Source: JAUVZL01 sp965603515
Lineage (GTDB): Bacteria; Hydrothermota; Tepidihabitantia; SM23-42
Assembly: GCA_965603515.1 (NCBI GenBank)
Contig: CBFDDH010000002.1
Location: forward strand, 1-64,000
Direction of reading: 5' to 3'
DNA length: 64,000 nucleotides
Under the pieces are notes generated by a model. That model ran no database searches, was not told the DNA's origin, and was given only the letters and a program-made list of their open reading frames with translations. A program made the position numbers and the translations under genes. Positions 53,395 through 61,791 of the stretch are shown here, one piece after another. How positions within the stretch are numbered: the stretch's first letter is position 1; the number at the start of each line of letters is the position of its first letter.

Positions 53395-53760
53395 CTCTCC
53401 CTATTCATCCCGCCTGTTGAAGATCTCGAGCATGGCGAGAGGCTGGAAATCTCGAATGTAGTGAGAGATCGGAGATATTGAGTCTACTGAAATGCCCCGT
53501 ATAATGGCAAAGCTATTATATCGGGGTCATCGTCCGATTTAGTCGGACGATCGATCCAGTCTTTTATATTTTGCGCCCTACTCTCTACGCCTTACCCCCT
53601 ACTTTCTACTCTCTTCTCCCTTTTTACTCTTCGAGCGAGTAGCACGAGTCGAGAAGCTCCTCGTTCTACGTAGTGTGTTCTTCGTTACCTCGTTACTCCA
53701 GGACTCTGATACTCTTTGTCATCCCTTTGGTTCTTGGAACTTGGAATTTGGTTCTTTCTT
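53395..53760. repeat. Composite intergenic repeat block A
   Basis: No gene is seen in this about 365-nt stretch. It holds inverted CGTCCGA / TCGGACG (53530-53550), then CGATCCAGTCTTTTATATTT (53551-53570), then CTACTC/CTACGCC words, a CTTCGAGCGAG ... CTCGTTCTACGTA segment (53625-53672), and TTGGAACTTGGAATTTGG near the end. Blocks B (54890) and C (61490) share these modules in the same order. The GCAGTAGG word at the end supplies the stop of the epimerase gene. Confidence 0.7.
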
Positions 53761-53761
53761 C

Positions 53762-54790
53762 CTACTGCCTTTCTAGTATTTCATCCTCTATTTTGTAATC
53801 GTAATCTTCCGGATCGATATTTGCCGGAGGATTCTCAAGTTCCCACTCGATCGTTATCTTTATCGCTTCATGCGTCGGTACTATTTCTTTATAGCCGAGT
53901 TCATTCCTTATTCTCAATGTATCGACGGTAAGATCTTGTTCAGCGCGAAAATCAGCATGCATTTTTTCCGGCAGCTTCTCCTTGGGTAGTACGACAACCT
54001 TACCATCCCATCCGAAAGCCTCACCGATTTTTTTCACCCAATCAGACTGTTTCAAATTTTCCCTTTCTGCAACATTGTATATGCGATTTTGCGCCCGGGC
54101 ATCAATAATTGCCAGAACGACCGCATCAGCAACGTTTTCTACATAGCCAACAGATGACCGCCAGTCGGCCATGCTTTTTTCCATTATGATCGTCGGTCTT
54201 TTGTCGGCCATGCGCTTCACGTATGAGTAAAGGCGGTGCTGGTAATCAAGAGGACCATAGACCATGGGTAATCGAAGCACAGTGCCAACTAATTCTGCAT
54301 CGCTCATGATCGTTTTCTCGACGAGTATCTTATCATAATCATCAAGAATCTTTCTGGGATCATCATCGGGTCTCGGTTTATCCTGACGATAAGGGAAAAA
54401 CTTTGTGCGCAGCGCTGCATCCTCATCTGCCGGAGTCGGTTGCATTTCACCATCTTCGATGCCAAGCAAAAGACCGTATGCCTGGTAAACATCCTGACTG
54501 CTTATTGCCACAACGCGTTCTGTAATACCGCGGAATACTTCGACCACGGTCTGTGCGTGTCTTTCAGTTATCGGCGCCATATCAAGCACAACCTCAGGTT
54601 TGAATTTTGCAAACTCATTGCGAAAATCAGCTAAGCTATTGCGATCACCAAAGATATGTGGGATATCTTCAGGCAGGTCAGCCTTGCTTTTCCCTCGGTG
54701 AAAGAGTGCAATGGTATGACCTTGCTCATGCAATTTTTTAACGATACTTGGTCCAATAAATCTCGTCCCACCAATTATAATTATTTTCAT
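53762..54790 (-). CDS. NAD-dependent epimerase/dehydratase (extended SDR)
   Basis: 342 aa from ATG 54790; the frame extends 9 codons upstream but the promoter lies there. The nucleotide-binding motif is MKIIIIGGTRFIGPSIV. The usual catalytic YxxxK appears as YDKILVEK (Tyr then Lys four residues later). RLPMVYGPLDYQHRLYSY and NRIYNVAERE are typical of the extended SDR group, near RNA-binding CSP41-like or sugar-nucleotide epimerases. Substrate unknown. TATAAT ends 6 nt before the ATG, suggesting a leaderless mRNA. Its last residues (E-R-Q-stop) lie in repeat words. Confidence 0.82.
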   Translation of the reverse strand: MKIIIIGGTRFIGPSIVKKLHEQGHTIALFHRGKSKADLPEDIPHIFGDRNSLADFRNEFAKFKPEVVLDMAPITERHAQTVVEVFRGITERVVAISSQDVYQAYGLLLGIEDGEMQPTPADEDAALRTKFFPYRQDKPRPDDDPRKILDDYDKILVEKTIMSDAELVGTVLRLPMVYGPLDYQHRLYSYVKRMADKRPTIIMEKSMADWRSSVGYVENVADAVVLAIIDARAQNRIYNVAERENLKQSDWVKKIGEAFGWDGKVVVLPKEKLPEKMHADFRAEQDLTVDTLRIRNELGYKEIVPTHEAIKITIEWELENPPANIDPEDYDYKIEDEILERQ

Positions 54791-54796
54791 GTTATG

Positions 54797-54825
54797 ATTA
54801 TAAACAAAATGATTCACAAAGTCCA
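54797..54825 (-). promoter_or_regulatory. Promoter, leaderless epimerase
   Basis: Minus strand TGGACT (54825-54820), 17-nt spacer, TATAAT (54802-54797), 6 nt to the ATG. The -35 box is weaker than in the other promoters. Confidence 0.62.
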
Positions 54826-54889
54826 GATTTTACTTAACAATGTATCAATTGCTGGAAGAATATTTATCTTGTGTTACATAAACCCGGTC

Positions 54890-55040
54890 TGTCATCGTCC
54901 GACTTGCTGTAGTCCTGAGTTATATGTCGAAGGGATCGGACGATCCAGTCTTTTATATTTTGCGTCTTACCCCTTATTTATCCCGCGAGCCCTGTAGTGA
55001 CAAACAGCGATGCAAAACGAAGTTGTACGGAGCGAAGCGT
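54890..55040. repeat. Composite intergenic repeat block B
   Basis: CATCGTCCGA (54892-54901) pairs with TCGGACGAT (54936-54944), enclosing CCTGAGTTATATGTCGAAGG. Then CCAGTCTTTTATATTTTGCG, then TATCCCGCGAGCCCTGTAGTG and a GACAAACAGCG word. Block C at 61490 repeats nearly all of this. Confidence 0.75.
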
Positions 55041-55042
55041 GC

Positions 55043-55879
55043 CTACTTTAACTTCTTCTTCTTCATCCTTCTAATAATAAAGGGAACTACCGGTCGCAAG
55101 ACCAGGATCACTACTATCAATGGAATAATAATAATGATAAACCAAATAATGACAAAGAAAAAATGTATCGCGTATTTTATAGCATTGCCAAAGCCGCTGC
55201 CAATACCGCTCAGGTCGATAAATTTCTCTTTTCTGCTGTAAATCGTGAGGGTTATCCTTGAATAGTCGACTTTACTGTCGAAATACCTGATTTTCCCTTC
55301 CAAAACTTCGATTTTCTCACCAACCCGCTCAATCTCTTTCTCCACCTTAAGAATATCCTCTACCTTATTTGCTCTTTTCAAAATACCGAACAGCCTATCT
55401 TGCACCTTTCGTGCATTCTTTAGTCGTGCCTTTACATCATAGTACTCTTCAGTCACATCCTCTTCAGTTATTGATTTTGATTCAACCTTACCGATAGTAT
55501 TGAGCTCATCGAGCAATGTCATGAAATGCATAGGTGGAAGCTTTATCAATAGTTGTGCCTCCTCACCATCATCATACTTCGACATACTGGCATTGAGGAT
55601 TATCGCATCGTATTTTTTAACCAGGTTGAGCGCTTTGTCATATGCTTGCTCGACCCGGTTAGTCTTCATCGATGCATACGCTGTCTTGATGATTTTTTCT
55701 TCAGTCTCGCTTCTGTATGGTTTTTCCGCATCTATTTCTCCGGCAAAACCTCGACCAATATCCACTTTACCGAGTGAGCCCTCCGGTTTGGCATGGTTAA
55801 TACTTGTTTCTACATCTTTCTCGCTGCAACCTATTAGTATTAGCAAACACATAAAAATAAGAAGTGATGTTTTTCGCAT
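55043..55879 (-). CDS. DUF4349 lipoprotein
   Basis: 278 aa. Lipobox LIGC (Cys18). The DUF4349 domain runs from IIKTAYASMKTNRVEQAYDKAL through YDAIILNASMSKYDDGEEAQL and ITEEDVTEEYYDVKARLKN, with a coiled coil (about 165-205, EKEIERVGEKIEVLEGKI). A membrane helix lies near 238-262, followed by a basic end. This order is standard for the family, whose role in the envelope is unknown. AAGGAGGATAATT precedes the ATG. It follows the serine hydrolase gene on the same strand. Confidence 0.87.
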   Translation of the reverse strand: MRKTSLLIFMCLLILIGCSEKDVETSINHAKPEGSLGKVDIGRGFAGEIDAEKPYRSETEEKIIKTAYASMKTNRVEQAYDKALNLVKKYDAIILNASMSKYDDGEEAQLLIKLPPMHFMTLLDELNTIGKVESKSITEEDVTEEYYDVKARLKNARKVQDRLFGILKRANKVEDILKVEKEIERVGEKIEVLEGKIRYFDSKVDYSRITLTIYSRKEKFIDLSGIGSGFGNAIKYAIHFFFVIIWFIIIIIPLIVVILVLRPVVPFIIRRMKKKKLK

Positions 55880-55935
55880 AATTATCCTCCTTCCTTATTA
55901 CTACAAGAAGGGACCCAAAATATTCCCGATGGCTT

Positions 55936-56003
55936 ACTAATAACCTCGTTACTCAATTACCTGATTGCTTGATAACTGAAGTCTGTCAGAATGACTTGGT
56001 GAT
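55936..56003. repeat. Phrase-like repeat (GTTACTC/GATTGCTTG words)
   Basis: Words such as CTCGTTACTCAATTACCTGATTG and GACTTGGTGATTTAATGACTG up to the stop codon of the serine hydrolase gene. No promoter or gene seen. Confidence 0.55.
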
Positions 56004-57461
56004 TTAATGACTGATCTTTTCAATTTCCTTGAGTTTTTCAAGAGCATTATCATTATTCGGATTGAGCTCGAGTGATTTCTTATAGTTTTTGATCGCCAGT
56101 TCTATATTTCCGGCTACCAGATATGCTCCACCAAGGCTATCGTATGTATTAGCAGAGGTCGCGTAAAGATATACATTAAGTCTGAATACATCTATTGCCT
56201 CTTTGACTTTTCCCTGTGTAAGTAATCCGTAGCCGCGGCTATTCACTGTCCTTTCGCCTATCTTACCCATATTTTTGTTCTTCTCGTATATTTTCACCGC
56301 TGCATCATAACCTTTTTTAATGGCTTCATCCAGAACCATCTTGGTCAATTTTATATTTTTCGTGCGCTGGGTCTCGCCCACTAATAGTTCCTCAATGAAT
56401 AGAGTTACAGCTGCATTACCATTATCAAAATTTGATAACACAGCAACCGTATAACCAAGGTCTGTAAAAATACCAAGATATCCATTGATCCCAGGAAATC
56501 CTCCTGTGTGACCGACAATATGGTGACCATTTTCCACTCGATCTCGGAACCCATAACAATACATGATGTGCGGGTCTGTTTTGACCTTACCGCTGATCGC
56601 CAAATCTGTATGCAATTTTGATAGAAGTTTGCAGTCCATCAATGCGTTGCCGAAAGAAAGTAAATCCTCAACAGTCGAGTATCCCCCACCCGCAGGATTG
56701 CCCTTTATAACGTGCAAGAATAGGTTATTTTTTATTTCATCGGGTCTTGCCGTCATCTTGGTGTAACCGACTGCAAGATTGGGCACAACATAATCGTTTT
56801 CATAAGCGTCGGTATTGTTCATGCCGGCAGGTTTGTAAATGTTATCCCTTACATAATCAAAATAACTCTGCCCGGTGACCTTTTCAATGATATAGCCGAG
56901 CATCACGAAACCAGAATTGCTGTAGGAGAACTTGCTTCCCGGTTCGAAAAGCAAAGGATCATTCACAAATAGCGGTAAATAATCCTTGACCTCACGATAT
57001 AAATCCTTGGAAGTCTTCATAAATTCATCTGTCCAGTAGTTAGCCAAACCACTTGTGTGTGTCAGTAATTGATGGATCGTCACCTTATTTGCCACATCCT
57101 CATTTGGATAATTTGGTATATAATCAATTATTTTGCCATCGAGTGCGAGCTTATTTTTCTCAACCAGTTGGAGGATGGCTACACCCGTGAACATTTTGTT
57201 CATTGATCCCAAGTTGAATTTGGTATCAGTCTGATTTGGAATATCGAATGATCTGTTGGCATAACCATATGTTTTTTTAAGGATTGGCAGGCCATCTTTG
57301 GCAATGAGAACTGCTCCTGAAAATTTATCCTGGGAGTTAAGGTTCTCCAGAAAAGCAGCGGTTTTTTCTATGACTTCTTTTTCATTAAGAGCATGTGCAA
57401 AGCCGGAAAAAAGCACAATCCCTGTACATAATATAAGCACTGATCTTTTGAATAGATACAT
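56004..57461 (-). CDS. Beta-lactamase-family serine hydrolase with TPR tail
   Basis: 485 aa from the second of two adjacent ATGs (57461), 7 nt after GGAGG; ATG 57464 is equally possible. Signal peptide ending FAHA. Class C-type active site: Ser-x-x-Lys in NLGSMNKMFTG, Tyr-Ser-Asn in FSYSNSGFVML, and HTGG in the KTG place (VGHTGGFPG). The C-terminal about 120 residues carry TPR repeats (AYLVAGNIELAIKNYKKSLELNPNND). Likely a periplasmic esterase or D-Ala-peptidase rather than a true beta-lactamase. It follows a 51-aa membrane gene. Confidence 0.86.
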   Translation of the reverse strand: MYLFKRSVLILCTGIVLFSGFAHALNEKEVIEKTAAFLENLNSQDKFSGAVLIAKDGLPILKKTYGYANRSFDIPNQTDTKFNLGSMNKMFTGVAILQLVEKNKLALDGKIIDYIPNYPNEDVANKVTIHQLLTHTSGLANYWTDEFMKTSKDLYREVKDYLPLFVNDPLLFEPGSKFSYSNSGFVMLGYIIEKVTGQSYFDYVRDNIYKPAGMNNTDAYENDYVVPNLAVGYTKMTARPDEIKNNLFLHVIKGNPAGGGYSTVEDLLSFGNALMDCKLLSKLHTDLAISGKVKTDPHIMYCYGFRDRVENGHHIVGHTGGFPGINGYLGIFTDLGYTVAVLSNFDNGNAAVTLFIEELLVGETQRTKNIKLTKMVLDEAIKKGYDAAVKIYEKNKNMGKIGERTVNSRGYGLLTQGKVKEAIDVFRLNVYLYATSANTYDSLGGAYLVAGNIELAIKNYKKSLELNPNNDNALEKLKEIEKISH

Positions 57462-57511
57462 CATGATGCCTCCTTTCAAGGTGAATTCTTAATGCTATGT
57501 TGCTTTAGTTG

Positions 57512-57667
57512 TTATCTCTTTAATAAAAACAAAAATCCAATGATCATGAATGCGATGCCGCTCAGTACTGGCGCAAGCGCCACACTGGCAAATTTTATGA
57601 TCATGTAAAAACCTATAATAAAAATAAGACCACTAAGGATGTTTTGTGCTGTATTTTTTAACTTCAT
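57512..57667 (-). CDS. Small two-helix membrane protein
   Basis: 51 aa from ATG 57667 (MKLKNTAQNILSG), with AGGAGG upstream. Two hydrophobic stretches (IFIIGFYMIIKFASVALAPV and a second ending in FLFLLKR) leave almost no soluble part. The longer frame upstream is unsupported. Probably a first cistron before the serine hydrolase. Function unknown. Confidence 0.65.
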   Translation of the reverse strand: MKLKNTAQNILSGLIFIIGFYMIIKFASVALAPVLSGIAFMIIGFLFLLKR

Positions 57668-57686
57668 AATAAAATCCTCCTGACTT

Positions 57687-57714
57687 ATTATCCTGAATTC
57701 CAGACTAAAGTCAA
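57687..57714 (-). promoter_or_regulatory. Promoter of the small membrane/serine hydrolase operon
   Basis: Minus strand TTGACT (57714-57709), 16-nt spacer, GATAAT (57692-57687). Probably also drives the DUF4349 gene further down. Confidence 0.72.
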
Positions 57715-57744
57715 TCCCAATTTCGCTGACATTTATAATGTGAT

Positions 57745-58134
57745 TGTGAAATTGAGGATCCCGTATCTTGTTCTGTAATTCCCCACATTCAACCAAAACC
57801 GTGTATTCTGAAATCTACAATAACATCAAATATCAAGCATACGCTAAAGACCAAACAAGAAGCGAGGTGCCAAACATGTACTTGTTATGCAATACCTCTG
57901 TGAAATTGAGGACCCCAAGATACCAAAAAACACAAACTGTCATCGTCCGATTTATCCCGCTTCGTATTATAATTCTACAGATAGGATTGCGGGATTTATC
58001 AGACCGACCCGAGGCATCGGGCAACTACATCGGTACCTGCTGACAAAAAAAGATGAAGGGACGCCAGTCCAAAATGCATAGATTGTCGAACCGGATGTGG
58101 TGTGCCAACATTCAACTACACTCTGTTCAGCAAT
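57745..58134. repeat. Gene-free region with duplicated words
   Basis: TGTGAAATTGAGGA(T/C)CCC occurs at about 57745-57761 and again at 57899-57916. CATCGTCCGATTTATCCCGC (about 57942-57961) belongs to the block A/B/C family, and ACCCGAGGCATCGGGCAACT lies near 58009. ORFs here lack ribosome sites and overlap on both strands, so I call none. Confidence 0.55.
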
Positions 58135-58135
58135 A

Positions 58136-58163
58136 TTGACATGATCTTCTGAATAGCTAAAAT
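58136..58163 (+). promoter_or_regulatory. Promoter of the GNAT gene
   Basis: TTGACA (58136-58141), 16-nt spacer, TAAAAT (58158-58163). The ATG at 58185 has only a poor ribosome site. Confidence 0.75.
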
Positions 58164-58184
58164 ACACAAAAGCGTAATGGAAAA

Positions 58185-58889
58185 ATGAAGATAGTACCAA
58201 TGACTAAAGATTTTATACTTTACCGATGCATTCATGTTGGACCGCTCGGTCCGGAAAATATCGATAAGCTTACTGAAAAAGATAGACAATCAACCAGGGA
58301 TATGTTCATCAGGAATAAAAAGTTCTTCAGCCGTCTTGTCGAAACATATGGTTCTTGTGCAATGTTAGCGATAGAAAATGACCTGATGATCGCTCACGCT
58401 CGCTTTTACCCTCAAATCATTTCTGAGTTAACCGGGAAAAATGATATGTGCTGCCAGCAGCTGAAATATGCCCCGACCGCGGATATGACAGAAATGGATT
58501 TGCCTACATTTGAAGAATTAACTGACCCAAGTCTAAGAATATACTGCTGGCATGTGCACAAGGATTACCGCAATCAGGGTATTAGCCACGCGCTCCTTAA
58601 GGGTATTATTCAATGGGCAATAGCGAACGGCTGGAAAACTATCTTAGCATCAGCAGGAGTCGATGATCCATGGGTAGCTTCACAATCCTGTGCACCGATG
58701 CTGCGCACCTATCTGAAACATGGGTTCGAAATCACAAGTACTGTACCATCACCGGAATTATTAGATTATTTAAAGAAAGTCCGTGATGGTGAATACGGAG
58801 TTGAAGGAAAGGAGAAACTTAAGAAGTCTCTTGCTGGGAAAAATCTGTCGCAAGCTGCTGTCTATTATAAGGTTAAAAAAAACCTGTAA
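58185..58889 (+). CDS. GNAT-family N-acetyltransferase
   Basis: 234 aa. The acetyl-CoA-binding motif A is IYCWHVHKDYRNQGISHALLKG (Q/R-x-x-G-x-A as NQGISHA) near residue 120. GWKTILASAGVDDPW and a conserved Cys/Gly-rich TYLKHGFEI (motif B) follow. An extra about 60-residue C-terminal part rich in Lys is unusual. The acetylated substrate is unknown. Monocistronic on the plus strand among minus-strand genes. Confidence 0.78.
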   Translation: MKIVPMTKDFILYRCIHVGPLGPENIDKLTEKDRQSTRDMFIRNKKFFSRLVETYGSCAMLAIENDLMIAHARFYPQIISELTGKNDMCCQQLKYAPTADMTEMDLPTFEELTDPSLRIYCWHVHKDYRNQGISHALLKGIIQWAIANGWKTILASAGVDDPWVASQSCAPMLRTYLKHGFEITSTVPSPELLDYLKKVRDGEYGVEGKEKLKKSLAGKNLSQAAVYYKVKKNL

Positions 58890-58974
58890 ATCTCCTTAGT
58901 TCAAAATCGATCTTCGCTTAATCAGTTATTTTTGTTGCTGAACTTAAGCCGAGTTCGCTCCTGGTCTTTTTGAT

Positions 58975-59760
58975 CTATCTGGTTTTTTGAAAAACTAAAT
59001 TGGCTGCGCTGTCAGCTTGCACCGGTCGCAGGGTAAAAAGACTGTCATAAGCATGCCTGTACTGCAAGCCGGCTTTCTCACCCATATCGACAAGCTCCGG
59101 CAGTGCATAGACTCTCAAGTCAAAATCGAACTCATCTTCATACAGTAAATCCTTATTGATTTTTTTGTAAAATATCCACTTATTATGGATAACCGAACGC
59201 ATCTTGTCATAGACATGTCTATTGAGTTTAAGATATTTATCTGTTTCTTCATATAATGATGAACAAAATATGCTCAGCAATCTTTCGCGCGACATGGTAT
59301 TGAGGATCAAAAACACGCCGTTTTTCTTGAGAAGTCGGGCGACCTTTTTGAATATTATCTCATCGGTCTGCCGATCATAAAAGCCGATAGAAGTCCAGAT
59401 ACTGATAACGACATCAAACTTTCCGTGTACGATTTTGTCGATCTTTCTGATATCACCCTGTACAAAATTGGTTTTTACATGCATCCTGGCAGATTTCTTT
59501 CGCGCTTCATCAATATAGAGTTTGCTGATATCCACTCCAGTAACTTCGAATCCCTGCTTTGCCATGTTGATTGAAATACGCCCATTGCCGCAACCCAGTT
59601 CAAGAGATTTCCCTTTGGTGATATTGTATTCTTTCAGTATTTTCTTGATACTACGTACTGTTTTTGGTGCCTGTTTCCAATTAAGGTCCATCCAGTGAAG
59701 CCACAGCTTCGCTTTATCAATGAACATTACTTTGGTCCAGTGTTTTTTCTTCGCTTTCAT
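58975..59760 (-). CDS. Class I SAM-dependent methyltransferase, leaderless
   Basis: 261 aa. Motif I SLELGCGNGRISINMA (about 53-68), motif II VTGVDISKLYIDEAR, VVISIWTSIGFYD as motif IV, and KNGVFLILNTMSRERL. The N-terminus is basic (KAKKKHWTK). Substrate unknown, likely a small molecule. A TTGATT-16-TATAAT promoter ends 6 nt before the ATG and there is no ribosome site, so it should be translated leaderless. Confidence 0.82.
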   Translation of the reverse strand: MKAKKKHWTKVMFIDKAKLWLHWMDLNWKQAPKTVRSIKKILKEYNITKGKSLELGCGNGRISINMAKQGFEVTGVDISKLYIDEARKKSARMHVKTNFVQGDIRKIDKIVHGKFDVVISIWTSIGFYDRQTDEIIFKKVARLLKKNGVFLILNTMSRERLLSIFCSSLYEETDKYLKLNRHVYDKMRSVIHNKWIFYKKINKDLLYEDEFDFDLRVYALPELVDMGEKAGLQYRHAYDSLFTLRPVQADSAANLVFQKTR

Positions 59761-59766
59761 AATAGG

Positions 59767-59794
59767 ATTATAATGTATCGCCAGGTAAAATCAA
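59767..59794 (-). promoter_or_regulatory. Promoter, leaderless methyltransferase
   Basis: Minus strand TTGATT (59794-59789), 16-nt spacer, TATAAT (59772-59767), then 6 nt to the ATG. Confidence 0.75.
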
Positions 59795-59820
59795 GGGTTG
59801 TTAAGAAAACATATGACATA

Positions 59821-59848
59821 TTGACAAATCCTTAGAAATTTATACAAT
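59821..59848 (+). promoter_or_regulatory. Promoter of the PAS-PAS-GGDEF gene
   Basis: TTGACA (59821-59826), 16-nt spacer, TACAAT (59843-59848). Leader about 28 nt; divergent from the methyltransferase promoter, 26 nt between the -35 boxes. Confidence 0.78.
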
Positions 59849-59881
59849 TTGGCAGGGGAATGAGAAGGTAATTTATATAAG

Positions 59882-61348
59882 ATGACGACAACCAAAAAAA
59901 CAAAGAGGGGTTCGAAAAAAGCACCAAAAAAACTGAAGAGGAAAGTGAAACGCCTAGAAAAACAACAGACAAAAACTAACAGTGTACAAAAATCGAATGA
60001 TGGATTAATGGACATATATCAATCGATTCTTTATGAACTACCAGAAATCGTCTATAAGATCGATCCTGAGGGGACTTTTACTTTTATTAGCAAAGCTGTG
60101 CGAGTTCTTGGATATGAACCAGCAGAATTAGTAGGCGAACATTATAGCAAGATTGTGCATCCTGATGATGTACGGTGTTTTGGAAGACACTATATTTTGC
60201 CAAAATTCATAGGTAAAAAAACTGGTGATACCCATGCGCCGAAACTCTTTGATGAACGTCGGACCGGTGAACGAAAAACAAAGGACCTTGAGATCCGTTT
60301 AATATCAAAAAACTGGCGACGGGGAAAGCGAAACCTCAAAGAATTTGTAGGTCTCGTTACTGCCCTGGGTGATGTTAGTTCAACAGGTCATTATGACAAA
60401 GAGGTAAAAAAGAAAAAGAGGAAATTTTTGGGATCGCTTGGGATCATCCGAGACATCACCAGGCGAAAATATATGGAAGAAGCCCTGCGTCAATCAGAAA
60501 AACGCTATAGGGATCTTGTTGAAAAGGCGGGTGTAGCGATTCTTATCGATGATGCTGACGGTAAATTTAGATATTATAATGAAAAATTTGCTGAAATATT
60601 CGGATATAAATATGAAGAATTAAAAAACCAGTCAATCGAAACACTCGTCCATCCTAACGACATAAAAATGGTGATGCGCACTCATCGTGCAAGATTGGAT
60701 GGAAAGAACCTTGCACCATTTTATGAGTTTAAAGGCAAAAAGAAAGATGGTTCAACTCTTTATCTGGAAGTTCACGCCGTCCCATTAATAGATGACGATA
60801 GGTTTGTCGGTACTCGTGCATATCTATGGGATATTAGTCATCGCAAACAAATTGAAGAACAGCTGCGCGCTCAGACACTCCAGGATGAATTAACAGGATT
60901 ACACAACCGACGCGGATTTACCATCCTGGCACATCAGCAGATGAAGATGGCAATCCGTAATAAAGAAGGTTTCTGGATATTATTTGCAGATATTGATAAG
61001 CTGAAACTTATAAATGACAAATACGGACACAAACATGGAGATAATGCGCTCAAAATAGTAGCAACAATTATTAAGGCAAGTTTTCGCACATCAGATATTG
61101 TTGCTCGCATCGGAGGGGATGAATTTGCTGTTCTTGCAATAGAATCTCATGTAAAAAGCGAAAATCTCATGATAAAACGGCTGCGCGATAATTTAAAACA
61201 ATATAACGCGGAACATAAACATCGATATAAACCATTCATCAGTATAGGAACAGTGTTTTGCAAACCTCAACATTCCGCGTCAATAGAGGAATTGCTCGCC
61301 AGAGCTGATGACCTTATGTACCAAGACAAACGAAATCATAAAGCCTGA
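59882..61348 (+). CDS. PAS-PAS-GGDEF diguanylate cyclase
   Basis: 488 aa, no membrane helix. A Lys-rich N-terminus (first 35 residues) looks like a nucleic-acid or acidic-surface tail. PAS1 about 45-195 (YKIDPEGTFTFISKAVRVLGY) with a Lys-rich insert; PAS2 about 205-325 (YYNEKFAEIFGYKYEEL). GGDEF domain 330-488 with intact GGDEF (411-415) and the product-inhibition site RTSD (402-405) five residues before. It should make c-di-GMP and be feedback-inhibited. The stop codon lies inside its own terminator stem. Confidence 0.92.
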   Translation: MTTTKKTKRGSKKAPKKLKRKVKRLEKQQTKTNSVQKSNDGLMDIYQSILYELPEIVYKIDPEGTFTFISKAVRVLGYEPAELVGEHYSKIVHPDDVRCFGRHYILPKFIGKKTGDTHAPKLFDERRTGERKTKDLEIRLISKNWRRGKRNLKEFVGLVTALGDVSSTGHYDKEVKKKKRKFLGSLGIIRDITRRKYMEEALRQSEKRYRDLVEKAGVAILIDDADGKFRYYNEKFAEIFGYKYEELKNQSIETLVHPNDIKMVMRTHRARLDGKNLAPFYEFKGKKKDGSTLYLEVHAVPLIDDDRFVGTRAYLWDISHRKQIEEQLRAQTLQDELTGLHNRRGFTILAHQQMKMAIRNKEGFWILFADIDKLKLINDKYGHKHGDNALKIVATIIKASFRTSDIVARIGGDEFAVLAIESHVKSENLMIKRLRDNLKQYNAEHKHRYKPFISIGTVFCKPQHSASIEELLARADDLMYQDKRNHKA

Positions 61349-61372
61349 AAAGTAAGGATTTTCAGGCTTTTT
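61341..61372 (+). terminator. Rho-independent terminator of the GGDEF gene
   Basis: 11-bp perfect stem AAGCCTGAAAA / TTTTCAGGCTT with a 7-nt loop and a T tract. The 5' arm contains the TGA stop codon (61346-61348). Confidence 0.88.
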
Positions 61373-61439
61373 CTCCGTACAAAGAGGGACGGTGCATCTC
61401 GATAGACTCGATATTTGCAGCCTGACATTATGACAATTC

Positions 61440-61790
61440 CCTCTCGCGGATTTATGATTTTGTGTTTTAAATCAATCCTCAATCACCGCCTGCTATAGTC
61501 CTGAGTTATATGTCGAAGGGATTGGAACGATCCAGTCTTTTGTATTTTGCGCACTACGCCCTACTGTCTACTCCCTACTCACTACGGCCTTTTTATCCCG
61601 CGAGCCCCGTAGTGACAAACAGCGGGGTAGCTCGGAGAGCACCGGGACTCTCTACGTTCTACACTTTGCCATTACTCCCTTTTTACTCTTCGAGCGAGCA
61701 GCACGAGTCGAGAAGCTCCTCGTTCTACGTATTGCGTTCTCCGTTTTACCGTTTCTCCCATGCTCCGTTTCATATATTCGCCCTACTTTT
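61440..61790. repeat. Composite intergenic repeat block C
   Basis: CTATAGTCCTGAGTTATATG, then CGATCCAGTCTTTTGTATTT, then CTACGCC/CTACTC words. TATCCCGCGAGCCCCGTAGTG follows, then CTTCGAGCGAGCAGCACGAG to CTCGTTCTACGTATTGCG. It combines modules of blocks A and B. No gene is called. The far end (GAACGGTTAA on the minus strand) gives the last residues of the next gene. Confidence 0.75.
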
Positions 61791-61791
61791 T

